A stretch of 64,000 nucleotides of DNA. Source: Paramacrobiotus metropolitanus (lineage: Eukaryota; Tardigrada; Eutardigrada; Parachela; Macrobiotidae). The position numbers and the translations under genes are program-made. Where the stretch lies: NCBI RefSeq assembly GCF_019649055.1, contig NW_026570221.1, positions 806,001 through 870,000 on the forward strand. The letters are read 5' to 3'. The number at the start of each line of letters is the position of its first letter. Position 1 is the stretch's first letter. The notes beneath the pieces were generated by a model, which saw nothing but the letters and a program-made list of their open reading frames with translations, was not told the origin of the DNA and made no database searches. This document shows positions 24,314 to 36,974 of this stretch, piece after piece.

Positions 24314-25251
24314 ATACTGCTGTTGTGATTCACATGCGATATGCTTTCTAGCTACTGATTCTTAAGGACGCTATATACCATCATTAATATTTCTATCTGA
24401 TATGCTTAAATGCCTGTTATTTACAAATGATACTGATGCTTTTCGCTTTTTTTGCACACATTCGATCGCTCAGTCCGATTCCTCTTCTAGTAATAATTCC
24501 CTGGGCTTTGCCTTTCCGTTCGTTTACATCAACGTATTGTACACATCATTACACCTTGTAAAAAACAGCATTAGCATACTTGACCGAGGAGTCTAGCGGA
24601 TGCTATAGCCTTTTGTGTTAATTCGTCCTGCCAAAGTCACGTAAGATGTACGTGTAGTGCCAATTTCAGGATTACAGCAGCCCCGCGAGAGGCAAGGAGG
24701 CATCAACGCCCCTCCAGGTATCACTTTTAAATCCTGAACATCACTGCAAAGCATATCAAGCAGCCCGGTACCGAGGGTGGTAACTGTTAAGACTCGAGAG
24801 GAGGTTCCACAGTAATTCGTCACCTTTATATATCCATGTACTCTATTTGGCCGTAAATATCGGTTTCCTTCAGCGCTACACTACTTAGTCTGAACGCCTG
24901 CAGTTTATTATTTTCAGAAACGCAAGGCGGTTCATTCTGCAATATGTGAAAAGGGAAGACGGGTCATAGAAATGAAGGATGGTATCTTTTGTGATCCCAT
25001 GTCAGCCAAATTTATCGCAGCGCGAAAAACACGGCTATCCGCGATATTAAATCTGTTCCTTTTAGATTACATCATCGTAGTTATTTGTGAGAGTTTTCGG
25101 CAAGTCTTCTGTAATTTTCAAATAATGATTATTCCTCCCCGTTGTAGGTTTTATGTAACAGCCTTTCCAAATATTATTAAGTGCAGTGTATTGAAGGGTT
25201 TTTACATCCGTAGAACATGATGCGTCGTCTATGGAATAAGTTTCGTCACCC
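24314..25251. other. Intergenic region
   Basis: About 0.9 kb, AT-rich. No coding potential that I can support. Confidence 0.45.
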
Positions 25252-26188
25252 GTGGCGACCGATCTGGATTTACTCGACGGATTGGCCGGCACTGGGCCCT
25301 ATTCGCAGGATGCCAACGCGATGTTCACCTCCACCACCACACTGGATCTGCTGGGCGACACGGAAGAAATGGGCCCCACCGCCGAACAACTGCTCGAAGA
25401 AGTCGCCAGTGCCGAGGGCAACGAGCAGCTGGTCTTCTTCGACGACTACGCCGGAGACGACGAATTGGCCGGTCTGCACACGCATTCCCGCAACACCGGC
25501 ATCAAGGTAACCTTCCAACACAACATCGACGGCGCTCTTATTTCAAAAACTCGTTCAATTCCGGCGGGGATCAGCCCGGCACGCAACGCCGGCATCATCA
25601 TCAAGGTCAACGACAATCTGACCTCGGGGACCAAATCGTGCGCCCTGTCTGTTCTCCAGCGGGCACGTGCCAGAGCAGTCGAGCACGACCATCTGGCTGC
25701 TGCTCTTCGGCGGCCTGGGCGTCTCCGTCCGCCTGTGCGTCCTGGGCCGAAAGGTCATCGAGACAGTGGGCAGCAGTCTGGCCGTCATCATTCCCAGCAG
25801 GTACGTGCATTATCTTAAGTATACTGCATCTAAGATTGGTGCATGAGTGTGTGCGTGTACTACAGTGGTTTCTGCATCGGCCTGATTTTTAGCAAAATTC
25901 TGCCAGTGCTTTCTCGTATGTAATTATTTATTTTTAATTTATTTAACAATAAAATTTCTCTAAAAAATGTCGATTTTCTTAAAATGTTTTAGTGTTAAAA
26001 AACTGCTTTTGATGACCTTTTTAATAACTATTTTTTTTGGCTTCCAATGCAATTTGTACTGCATCTGCAGTTCCCGCGCCGTTAACTGGAAGGTCTTCGG
26101 CAACATTATGGGGTACGCGCTGATCACGGTGCCCGTGGCGGGCGCCCTAGCCGCTGGCAGTATGGCCCTGCTGGGACTCTTGCCGTAA
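25252..26188 (+). pseudogene. Fragment of SLC20/PiT sodium-phosphate transporter
   Basis: Coding islands are about 25252-25508 (acidic loop-like, ATDLDLLDGLAG to HSRNTGIK), 25669-25800 (TTIWLLLFGGLGVSVRL, GRKVIETVGSSLAVIIPS), 25868-25926 (GFCIGLIFSKILPVLS) and 26071-26188 (AVNWKVFGNIMGYALITVPV to a TAA). Islands 2-4 join in phase using TCTCCAG|C, AG|GTACGT, CTACAG|T, AT|GTAATT and CTGCAG|T. They match the C-terminal half of PiT transporters: the PIWLLLYGG helix, the P-S-S/T-GF turn, and the last (V)-W-(N)-(TVP) helix. The N-terminal PHO4 repeat, the GGNDVSNA signature and the GLPISTTHC-like segment are all absent. It is therefore a truncated remnant, or a short paralogue that could not transport phosphate as a canonical PiT does. 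The identity of island 1 is inferred from position only. Confidence 0.7.
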
Positions 26189-27828
26189 CCGGTTAAGTTG
26201 CCCACCACGAGATAGCCAGCATGGACGGTTCGTACGATTACACTGGGATATCGTAATGTGGGTTTTTGTTAATTCGTTTGAATGCTTGCTTGGTGCATCA
26301 TGCGTTGAGACTATTCGATTGAGTAATAAAAAAAATGCCCCAGAACGCATAGCGCAGTACCGATCACTGCAATCGACATTGATAACCTTCCGGAACACAA
26401 GGACTTTTGGGTTAAGTATTTCATTCATAATTACTACCATAAAGTCTTCCTTCATAAACACGAAGTCAAAATTTATGAAATTTGTACATAGAATAGACAT
26501 AAAACATCAATTAACGTGAAAATTAGAGCGATACCTAACCGATTATCGCATTAATAAAGCGGAATGTTTGACTTCACGTTCGGCTGTACAGAGTCTGTAT
26601 ACGGATACCATCCTATATCCTATATAATAAAAGATTAAGAAGAGGTGTGGTCATCGTGTCTGCGCATCCATCCCGCTCGATACATTGGATCAGTCTTTAA
26701 GCTCTATATATTATTCGATAGCCCTAATTTAGCAGGTTTTTACAAAATCAGTTTGATTTGAGAAAACGGATACGTTTTAAAGAAAACTCTGGGAAACTTT
26801 ACTATACAAAGTCTACGGAACAATGCAACAGCCAATCAGGGAAATCGGAAACAACTCCAAAACCAGTTGGTGGTTAAGTACCTGTCTTCGCAAGCGGTAT
26901 GCTTAATTTAACGTATCAGCCCGTCCATGGGGTAGGACTAACTGTAGGACAATATTCACCGTTGAATTGCAAGTACGAGTACTGTTTTCAGTGTATTGGC
27001 TGCTGCATGAAAAAGCGTGAGCGCGAACGAAGTTCTGCCTCTGCCACTTTGCACTCTTATCGTTTATTAAAATTTATTGACTTTATTAATTTTAGTTTTA
27101 GTAACAGTTAAAGATTTAGAAAGTACAGTTGAGAAATCCTTCACTATTAACCGAAGGCGGAGCCGCAGGCGACGCCGAGCTGCGGCGCGAGCGGAGCTCG
27201 CGGAGCAGCAAGCGAGACACCCAATTTCGGGGGGAGAAATTACGAATAAGACAATTCCCAGTGCCCGGCGTGTTCCGAACTTGCGGATCTTAAGATCTAC
27301 AATCTATGTGCTCGCAAAAAATAGTTAAAATATGAAAATATGAACTGGATACCACTTAAATTATCTCTTACCATGATATTCGTTATAAACTTTAAGTAAA
27401 GTCTGAAGTCTGAAGCCTAGAGGGGCAACTGCTCCGTTGCAAGGACAATAAACTTTCATTCAGTAGTTTCAAGATAATTTTCTGTAGCAGAAAAATTAGT
27501 ATACCGATTACCAATTTACGTTCTTCGGTACCTGACCGTCATTAACTGTGATGATGGTACGATCACTATAAAATTGACTGTCTCGGGCATATGTAAAATG
27601 GAATTTCTTCTTTGATTACACCAAAGGCATTCAAAACGCATGTCTTTTGAGGTCTAACCAAAAAACGTTTGCTGTATAACGGGTAACTTTAAATATTATT
27701 TGCAATTTGAAAAGGCAGTTTACGTAAAACTGGGATTGAGGCTGTTTCCGGTATGCGCGTAGCCGGTATTCAAGTTTACGTAGCAGGAAAGGGTGGGAGC
27801 GATTAATTTTTTGTTATTCGACGAAGCT
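26189..27828. other. Intergenic region
   Basis: About 1.6 kb. A GC-rich island at 27160-27235 reads as an Arg/Ala-rich stretch, but no complete gene is evident. Confidence 0.45.
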
Positions 27829-28546
27829 TAAGGGATTTGGCCCGGTACATTGCACCAAATTTGTATATATCCACGGCAACTTTCGCTGTCGCGCACTCCC
27901 AAACACTTTTTTGCATTGTTTTATGATATTTTGTAGCCAAAGGATTCGTAAACATAGGCGAAAAAACCGTTTGTGCGCGCAACATCTGGTTCGGGAGTTA
28001 TTAGTGAAATAAAATTCCAAAAGTTTAAACGCGCGGAGGTGTACCAAAAGTCTCATCATGAACCGATGATTTTCAAATTTTGCACGAAAACACACATGAC
28101 TACGAAGATCGTTTTGGTACCGAACCAGCTTTCTACCATTTTTTTAAAATTTTAAAATAACTTTTTAAATTTTTGAAATTCATTTTAAAATTTTTGAAAT
28201 TTTTGAAATTTTTGAGATTTTTAAAATTTTTGAAATTCATTTTAAAATTTGAAAAAGATGGTAGAAAGCTGGTTCGGTACCAAAACGATCTTCATAGTAA
28301 TGTGTGTTTTCGTGCAAAATTTGAAAATCATCGGTTCATAATGAGACTTTTGGTACACCTCCGCGCGTTTAAACTTTTGGAATTTTATTTCACTAATAAC
28401 TCCTGAACCGGATGTTGCGCGCGCAAACGGATTTCACGCCTACATATATAAATCCTTTGGCTACAAAATGTCATAATGCAATGCAAAAAAGGGTTTAGGA
28501 GCGACAACCAATTTGGTGCTATGTACCGGGCCAAATCCCTTAATTA
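27829..28546. mobile_element. Foldback MITE-like element, TTAA type (copy 2)
   Basis: Arms 27829-28150 and about 28255-28546 are long inverted repeats bounded by TTAAGGGATTTGGCCC and GGGCCAAATCCCTTAA. The centre (28163-28255) is an AT-rich microsatellite of TTTTTGAAATT units. Shared words with copy 1 include GTTTAAACGCGCGGAGGTG and TTCGGGAGTTATTA. No transposase frame is present. The terminal TTAA fits a piggyBac-type target; the autonomous partner is not in this window. Confidence 0.8.
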
Positions 28547-28779
28547 CAAGGGATGGAGGGGTCGGGAGTGTTTTCTTGCGTGGCAGGCCGTCACTATAAA
28601 AAACAATGAAAATATTAATATGTTTAAATTTAGTTATATAAGGAGTGGTTCGGCTTCTGCTACGTATGCGGTAATAATTTTGTCGCACAAAGGTTACATG
28701 TTACAACAAGGGGCTAGGGGTGATAAATCGTATAAAAAGAACCTACGTAAACGTGAATTGCGCTGTAGTGCATCTAACA

Positions 28780-28975
28780 TTATGTACCGTTATAAGTCTG
28801 CAACCCGAAGGTGCGCGCGAAAGCGAACCTTACGCCAATGCTTACAAATCTTTTGACTACCCAATGTTAACAGCAATTCAAAAAAGTGTTTGGAAGTGCG
28901 CGAACGCGAAAGTTCCCGCGGATGTGCACGAATTCAGAGCTATGTACCGTGCTACTTCCATTAAGCCGAACTAGA
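28780..28975. mobile_element. Degenerate partial copy of the TTAA foldback arm
   Basis: Resembles the right arm of the elements at 9155 and 27829: AAAAAAGTGTTTGGAAG, GCGAAAGTTCCCGCGG and GCTATGTACCGTGCTAC. The left arm is missing. Confidence 0.55.
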
Positions 28976-29234
28976 CGTCACATTTATCGTAAAAATTAAG
29001 CTTACTCATTCCAAGAATATTCATATTCCGGAATACACTAAGAAATAACCCAGAAGAAAGTCTTTGAGAAGTTTTTAATTACGTAAGTGAGGTAATTTAT
29101 TTGTAATTCGTTTAATTTCTTCCGCGCAATTTGAGCGGGGTCTACTAGTCCTTCATAAGCCTGTTTACCTTTACGTACTAAATAAAACCCTAACCTAATT
29201 TTCGACGTAACGTTCCAACTGATATACATTAATT

Positions 29235-29415
29235 ACGAGGACATTTGGGTGCTGTGAACATACCCTGCACGATTAGGCTGCGATGAACAGCCGGCTAAAT
29301 TTCTAGCCGTTTGCGTTCAGACTGTGAAATCAGTAGCGTTGCGAGCTACGGCTAACCAGCTGTTCATCGCAGCCTAATCGTGCAGGGTATGTTCACAGCA
29401 CCCAAATGTCCTCGT
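29235..29415. repeat. Perfect 57-bp inverted repeat
   Basis: Arms 29235-29291 and 29359-29415 are exact reverse complements (ACGAGGACATTTGGGTGC and onward) around a 67-bp spacer. This could be a recent MITE or hairpin. Because no mismatch was seen, it is either young or kept by gene conversion. Confidence 0.85.
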
Positions 29416-30355
29416 ACATTTTATGATCGCGCTTTTCCACAGCCGCAGCATTACATAACACTGACTCAGTGCTGGTCCAGAAACGGTCAGCATACTGTAC
29501 ATGTGTACAACGACAATGCGCATCAACGCGCAGCATTCAAACAGGTGCCGTACAGATACATAATCGACAATACACAGTGCAACGGAACACAATCACCTGC
29601 CCTACAAAGGTGTCCCAATTCATCAGTCACTGGCACGGTGTGGTACATTCGCATTCTATGCAGATTAATAACGACACAGTATGCACAATAATATTGTAGG
29701 AAAAGTTGCTACGCAATCTGTAACTCGCAATCACAAACTCGCAATCTGTACGCTACAACCGGGCTCGGAGAACAAGCACGAGTTTTATACAGGTGTACAG
29801 ATACATGTTTTCTACAAGTGTTCAGTTATTTCCATGTAAACTGATCGGACTTTCTACGATAATCCACACTGCTTGTTTACATGCATACCATTATCCGCCG
29901 CGATAAATCACTTGATATCTTGCAATGTCCACTTGACATGAAGTGTGTACGTTGTTTTATCAGCTCTCAGGAAAAATTGGCTAACCTGCGAAATGCCGGT
30001 CTAGGTTAAGCAGCGTCGTTTATTTACAGCGGAAAAGCAGCTACAGTTGCCGACCAGCGTGTTGACAGGTCGCTGCGACGATTAGCCGGTACTGGGTTCA
30101 AGTACGCCTGTCAACACTGCGCCGTATGGTTTTCCATTTGGAGAGACCATTAAGGAAGCCCTGATAGCGGTCTAAGTGTATGCACGTCGAGAGGCGGTAA
30201 TATAGTGCAGTCTGATGATGGACAAGATAATTAAATAAAGACACGCGTCACTCCGCAACAATCGCCGGCGTTCATTACAGTTTTATTACCCGTGGTTTAT
30301 ATTTACCTTAACATTCGTTTGGAACGACAACAACGGAGTATCTTATTTGAGTAAA
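29416..30355. other. Upstream region of the SMYD-like gene
   Basis: About 0.9 kb without supported genes. The coding start follows GTTTATATTTACC-type AT-rich sequence. No firm promoter element. Confidence 0.4.
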
Positions 30356-33300
30356 ATGGCAACACAGACGCATGTGCATGCGACGGCGGTGAATGCGGGA
30401 GATGCGCTGGCCAAGACGGCGCAACCGTGCTGGACGGCGTCGTTTCCGGTCCGCGCCGGGGACGTGCTGATGCGCAACGAGCCCTGGTTGTATTCACTGC
30501 ATCCGGAGAATTTCCAGAATTACTGCTATCGATGCTTCGTCCCGTTCTCCAACGAATTCGCACTGGATTTTGATGAGCTTCATAAGGTTAACTTTTGTCA
30601 ATGGTTTACATTTTTTTCTGTCTGCGATTAACTAATGGCCCATTGCAGAATGGGGAATCTAATGGAGGCGACAAGACTCAGTTTATTCAGAATATTGTGT
30701 GCCCCGGATGTGGAATTGTACGATACTGTTCCACAGACTGCCAGGTAAAATTCAAAATTGATTAATTTTTGTTTGAATAATAATTAAGAGTTTAGTTCAG
30801 CGCTGTAGATTTATTTTACATATATTTGATGATGATATCATTATGCGTTGAACGTGTTTGACATACTGCAGTTTTTGTTTTTTACTACTTGTGCCAAAAA
30901 GGCAGCGCTTATGGAGCAGAATCTAAATAAAGAACTTTTATTGCTGTTCCATAGACTGCGGACAAATCCCAGCAATGGCGCCACGGAAGCGAATGCGCTT
31001 TACTCAAAGCTCTCCGCGCCAAAGCCATCGCGCCGCAGCATGATTTACTGCTCATGCTAAAACTTATCGCGCGCTTACAAAACTCCAACTCCGATAACAA
31101 ACTGAAATCACCAATGCTTTCGGTAAGAAGTTATAAAGCTTAATAGATTCACTAGTTTGACCATCAAATTCACGGTTCAGTATTGTGCGCAATTGTCGCC
31201 TCAATTTCTACAATTTTTGTCGCTACTTGCGCTTTGCGCAGTTTGCTTGTCAACACAGTTTGTAGTATTTAAGACGGGCAGACGGTATGTTAACATGTTG
31301 AAATATTCTAAATTAGAACCGGAAGTTGTCGATGGCCCGCTGCGAGCGTCGAGGGGGCGTGCCGGCTGCGTCCAACCACGCGACCGAACGGGATTACGCT
31401 CGGCTGGTGTCGCACGCGGAGGACATTCTCGGCAGTGAAGTGTGGATGAAGGATGTGCAACAGTTGCGGCAGTTGTTGGCCATGCTGCTCTGGGAAGCCG
31501 ATGTGCCGGACTTACGCAAGTAAATAAATAAAGATTATGTTTTCCCTACAAAATTACGTTAAAGTATTCCAACAAACATAATAAAATGTAACCAAAAAGG
31601 TCAGCTCATAACAAAACTATGCAAGTGTTATAATTACTGTCACTCCAAGGTACATATACAGCAGTAGTAACCTTTATAGATGAATCTTAATAAAAAAATT
31701 ATTGGCAGTTTGGCGGAAATGTACGGGAAACTGAAGATCAACTCCTTCGACATCAGTGACAAGCACCAGCGCCGCCTGGGCGAGGGCGTGTACCTGGAGG
31801 GATCGCAGTTCGACCACGCCTGCCAGCGCAACGCGGTGACCTACTTCGACGGCCTGACACTGGTCGTCAAGGCCATCGACGACATCGGCGACCTCTCGCA
31901 GGTACGCAAGTGGCCGCTTCACTGGAAGGCCAGCAGATTGATCCGGAAGGGTGTTTGCATTCAGGTTCGGCTGGCCTATACGGAAATCTTCACGACTACG
32001 GCCATTCGGCAGCAGCATCTCCAGAAGTGGTACTTCTTCCAGTGCACTTGTGCGTTATGTGCCGATCCACACAAGGTAAGTAGGCCAGCTACATAAACCT
32101 TATAGAGTATCAATGAAGTTAGTATCAAACAGAATTATAACAGATTTAAAATAGAAAATATACGCCTTTAGTTGTTCAAACTCATTTATTGCACATACTA
32201 ATATTGTAACAGGATGTTTTAAAGCAGTTTCTGAAATTTTGGCTACTTTTGCACATATTACACAGCAAGCGGAACTGGAATGCATCCTGTGCTGTACACC
32301 GGCCTGTCAACGCGCCATTCCGTTAAGCTTCGACTTCGACCACCGCGAGGAAGACGCCTGTGCGGACTGCGTCAACTTTGTGGACAGTCAGCTGTCCCTT
32401 CTCGAAGTCAACAACGACGCAACCGCCGATTCCGGTCCTTCCTGGAGCGATTTCAGTTGGCATGACGAGATTGCGCAGCGCATGCGCTTAACGCGCCGCT
32501 TGTTGACCATTGACCAGCGACAGCACGAGAAGATGCACCGCTTCTTGAATGACGACTCGCGGACGGAACCGGGCGAACGGGAGAAAGTGTTGGAGGAGGT
32601 GGAGCATCGCTGTCGGCGGATGCTGGAGACGGCAGAGTTGCTGCTGCATCCCGCCAACTGGACGCGCTGTCTCACGCACAACGTCTTAGGCAAAGTGCTG
32701 CTGGCTACTGGAAGCGAGGACAAGCGGAAAGATGCCGCTGAGCAGTTCTCTTTATCGCTGCCCGGATTGCGGTAAGTGACGAAAAAGCACTTTCGCTAAA
32801 TAAAGCGTAAAGCTATATGTCGCAGACATACAGCGCTAATAAATAAAAACTGTTATTAAACGGCTGATATCTGATTGACAAGATTGGTACGGATAACATG
32901 ATTTAATAATCTATCTGAATAATTTAAAGGAATATGATTTAATAATAATAATATATGACTTAAAAATAATCTATCCATTTGTTTTGTTAAAGAAAATAAC
33001 ATTACGTAGAGGCCGCTGACCTTTACATGGTTTTACAGACAAGGCGTATGCGCTAATGATCCGCGTTTAGGACTGCAGCTGCTGCTGGCGGCTGTTCTGC
33101 CGTTAACCGTTTCTGAGGTAAATTTTTAAACCAAGCACACAACCCAGTTACCAGTGAGTAAAAACTGGAGTGTAATTTGGTTAGTGGAAAGGGACTGAGC
33201 CATCCGGGGGACTGTCGCCGGTGCGAACCTACGCCTACGAAGCCAAGGAGATCTTTGCGACATGCGCTGCGAATGATGACCTTCTCTATCGCATCGCGGA

Positions 33301-33448
33301 GAGCCTGTGCCGGTTATGCGAAAAACGGCATTTGCACGCCAGCGGCCACGGAAGTGCATTGACAACGGAGAGCCAGGAATCGCTGCGCAAGACGTTGAAA
33401 TTGCTGGCTGGAGTCGTTTGTCGTTCGTTGTTCCCGGTTATTTATTAA
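30356..33448 (+). CDS. SMYD-type SET and MYND domain protein
   Basis: Nine exons join in phase to 616 residues: 30356-30586, 30649-30744, 30955-31122, 31317-31519, 31709-31901, 31965-32075, 32266-32771, 33039-33117, 33185-33448, all GT-AG. The start is the first ATG in frame (AAAATGGC). SMYD proteins are lysine methyltransferases or methyl-lysine-related regulators. The split SET domain begins with FPVRAGDVLMRNEPW. The MYND zinc finger is NYCYRC, then CPGCGIVRYCSTDCQ, then WRHGSEC. The SET core follows (GEGVYLEGSQFDHACQRNA, AIDDIGDLSQVRLAY), then the post-SET cysteines FQCTCALC and a helical C-terminal region (VEHRCRRMLETAEL, YAYEAKEIFATCAAN). The usual NHSC-PN cofactor motif reads DHACQRN, so catalysis may be weakened. 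Exact subfamily not assigned; the insect SmydA/SMYD4 type is likely. An AATAAA lies at 33513. Confidence 0.9.
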
Positions 33449-35046
33449 ATAACGGGCTCTTCCTACTGATTTCACGTTGTCACGGTTGTTTTACTTATTT
33501 ATATGTACACAGAATAAACTTCTAGTTCTGTCTTTTGAACTAGACTCTGGCTATTGCTAAATACAGGTTTACTGTGCAGTAATCAGCGGTGATTGTAAAC
33601 CACATTTTGCACGAGCGCGAACTACAGTATAACTGGAAAATGGTATTGAATTTGCGGAATCGCATAACTGATATTGGGCAAGTGCTTTTAAGAAAAGAAT
33701 ACATAAGTAACAACACTGAAAAACAGGTGGATTAATAGAAATTAATGGAACTGGAAAAGGCTTCGTGAAGCACCTCGTAGACACCTCGTGAGACAAATTT
33801 GTGCTCTTGACGAAGGCTTAACAGCAGCATCTCGCTGCGCTCGGTGCAAATTACCACGATCATAGACATGTGGCTACAACTGCTAAAAGTCAACTGCTAA
33901 AAGTAAGTAACACCCTTGACCCTTTGCCCGTTTCGCCGCGCACTTTAAATGCGCTCTGTAAGTTAAAGTGCCGGAAGTTCTATAGAACTGAATGTACGAA
34001 TGGTGCAGCGCTGAACCTTACAGAGGGCTACAGAGCAACGAGACCAAAACCTTCAAACTTTCCGAAAGAGTATTTATTTGCAGAATCTTTCGGAAAAAAA
34101 TTGAATTTAAACTGGAATAAAAACTGGGTGGCACAGTTCCATTGCGCCGGATGTTATCAGTTTCAGTGCATTAAACATTTTCGGCTTGTTTGTTTCCGCA
34201 TAACATTCCGTTTCCGGTTGCGAAAATATGCATGATATGTGGTGACATAATTATGTTGTGATGTGGTACAGCGAAGTATGTGGTGACATATCGACCGCTA
34301 ACTAAGTACGAATGTTCCGGATTTCACTGCACAGTAAAATAAGAAGTTGCCACTGAGCATAATCCCAGTTGCGCTACGAACGATTGCCAATACGCGCTAC
34401 GTTTACCACCACGACAAATTCATTCCTCTCAAGATTTAAGATAGTTCACAAAAAGAGAAGAGTAAATATTATTTTTATAACTTATATCGCCTATAATATC
34501 GGTATATGCTAACGAATACGAAATTTAGTCGATATCTGCCCGGCGTACTGCATAAGCCATTCCGAACGCATGGAGGCAGGCAGAACCTGAGAATTCTGAT
34601 GAACCCTTTGGCGGGATGATTGTCTACCTATTTGGAGACATTTATTAGCTACCTGTACAGTTAGTTTCAATTTGGCGCTACCTGTATGGCTGTATCTGTG
34701 TAGTATCTGTAGAGTCTGCCAGCTGAAGCTGGCAGTGACGTAACGTAGCCGCTGCTGAAGGGCGCATATCCGTTACACTGCAGTGTAACGCAGTGCGCAC
34801 TCTAGCAGCGGCTACGTTTAACATTTGTTGCCAGCCGTTGAGGTTGAACTTAGCTGGAGTTGCTCAGCCCACAACTCCACATACAGAACTACTCTTGGTG
34901 CTTCATAGTTCATACTTTGTAACTGTTTGTACTTTATTGCTCCTTGTTGTTGTTGGCGTTTTTTTCAAGAAAGATTACTCATAGTTGCTCATTTCTTACG
35001 GAACACATCAGACATCTGATGAATACGCACAGGTTCTTCGAACAGA
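33449..35046. other. Intergenic region with small hairpins
   Basis: About 1.6 kb. It contains the SMYD polyadenylation signal and, near 34738-34822, an inverted pair GTAGCCGCTGCT / AGCAGCGGCTAC separated by about 50 bp. No gene was seen. Confidence 0.45.
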
Positions 35047-36974
35047 ATGTATCTTTACGAGAATCCTGAACGATCAGTGTACGCCTGGAACGCAGTGGAT
35101 GTGGAGATTGACGGTCAGCTGCAGCACGGCTACGTGGTCGGCCTGAAGGAGGAGGACAGCACTCCTCCGCGTTTGATCGTCGATTTCGGGTGCCCGCAAC
35201 AGCAGGCCGTGCTGGTTCCCTACGGGAAGATCTTTGACTGCTCAAACGATCGCTACTGTCACGCTGGCAAGGGAACGGCTGTGGAGGTTCTTCTGCACGA
35301 CGGCCCACAGCGACCCTGGAGATGGTTTCCCGGGACGATGCTGGTTCCAGACTTCCAACACCTGTACCAAGTAGTGCTGGTGGAGGTGGCACTGGCTGGG
35401 CAGAGTCGTCGCGAACTCGTTCCCCGTCAGCAGATTCGCGATGCTCCCGGAGAAGCCGCCCAGCGAACGCCTCTGACAGCGGACCAGTTCGTCATACGGA
35501 CCTGTCGAGTGCCCAGCGGGTACTGGATTATGGACCGCAGTCGGGCGGCATGGTTGCTGCGTCACCTTGAGAAGACGCTGAAACTGCGACTTGTCACGAT
35601 TCTTAGCCAAAAGATGCACTCTGTGCGACGGCGCCCCGACCCGTCTTTGTGGAGGGGCCATGAGTTTGACGAGCATCCCGTAAGTTGGTGTCAGCGCTTG
35701 TTGTTGAAGTCGACGGTTTAGTTGTATGTACTAGTTGTACTTTGGTGCAGTTTTTGTTCTCGCCTCATAGGCGGATGTTTTCGAGAGTGATTGGAGCAAA
35801 GAGGCTCTTGACAGCAAATTCCATAAGGTGACCGAAGACCCCGATGCTTCACCGAAACGGAAAAGACCCTTGACGTTCGGGGAGCGTAAATTGGCGGTGC
35901 CACTGGAACTGCTGAAGGAAGTCTTCCACTCGCTGGACACCGTCGACCGCCTGCGCTGTCGCCGCACCTGTCAGCTATGGGAAGCCATTCTCACCTCGGC
36001 GGAGCTGTGCCAGGTTCTGCTTGTATCCCGGCAGCAGTTCTTCCCTTCTTTGAAAGTGGGTGGGAATGGCAATTACGTCATGTACAGCTGCATCTTCAAG
36101 CAGATCACGCCGGCCACCCGTACTATCTGCATCCGGGAAACCGTGGCATTCCATCTTAGCCGCTGGAACATGCAGAAAGAGACCGCGGAAGCGCTGGCGC
36201 TAATTAAAACGACCTTAGACGACGCCGACATCCGCATCGTCCGCTTGATTCTGTACCGGCGCTCGATACGGCTGAACGAGTCCACCTTTGACCGATGGGC
36301 ATGGACCTCGCCCCTGGGCCTGCTGTCCAGCGAGACTGCCGCGCTGCAGTCCCATTTGGGGGCGCGTTGTGAGCGTTTGGTTTTGAAAGATTATCTCCTC
36401 ACCGTGGCCAGTAAGAAGAGTGTGGTCTTGATGGAGTCGCGCATTCCGCTGGCCGTCTTCGTCCAGGGACAGGCCGGTGCGGCGCACATTGTGGATCTGT
36501 GGGAGCAGAATCTGCACTGCCAGGGGCGGCCGTTGAATCTACAACATATCACCGACGGCCTGGCCAATCTGATCACCAGCCGAGAGAAGGCCAAGAAAGT
36601 GATGAAGGTACGTGTGAACGAGCTTGTCCCGTAATTTCTATCGCATTCGCACAGCTACAGGAAATGCGGCAGCAGTGTCAGGCACACTGCATGCACGCCC
36701 GAAGATCACGAATGATGATGACTTTGGCTCTGTTTCTAACCTTTGAAATTTATTTATTTACTTATGTCTTAAAACTGGAGAGGGAAAGAATTTGGCATAG
36801 TGGTAGACGTAGTTTTATCGGGTGTTATAACGCGTTGCACGAAGTGCTGTTTCCGCAGATTCTCCGCGACTACCAAGCCAACGATCCGCGTCCATCAGCA
36901 CAGTATCGCGGACGCCGATGGTGTGTGTACAACGTGGCCACCGTGGATGTGGCCAAGCTGAATCGCTTCTGCCT
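35047..36974 (+). pseudogene. F-box-like family protein, paralogue B, interrupted by the retroelement
   Basis: Exons 35047-35679, 35771-36607 and 36859-36974 carry the gene up to the insertion. The last exon resumes at 61642-61777 (TAG). Without the insert the three exons are in phase and total about 573 residues, with exon 3 exactly 84 codons. Exon 1 holds the N-domain (WNAVDVEIDGQLQHGYV, RLIVDFGC, AVEVLLHDGPQRPWRW). Exon 2 holds the F-box-like region (VPLELLKEVFHSLDTV). Exon 3 begins ILRDYQANDPRPSAQYRGR. In the present allele the frame meets TAA inside the LTR at 36976-36978, one codon after the insertion point, so the protein would lose its last 44-45 residues (a Ser/Asp/Glu-rich tail). 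The truncated product might still fold. Splice sites are CCC|GTAAGT, CATAG|GCG, AAG|GTACGT and CGCAG|ATT. Confidence 0.85.
36970..36974. other. Target-site duplication, left copy
   Basis: TGCCT here and at 61637-61641 flank the element; one copy is needed to restore the exon frame. The same five bases also follow the left LTR internally (37333-37337), so the duplication cannot be separated with certainty from LTR-adjacent homology. Confidence 0.75.

Noticed and set aside
27077-27328. Arg/Ala-rich frame near 27.2 kb as a gene
   Set aside because: A short GC-rich island without splice sites or recognised motif; the composition alone explains it.
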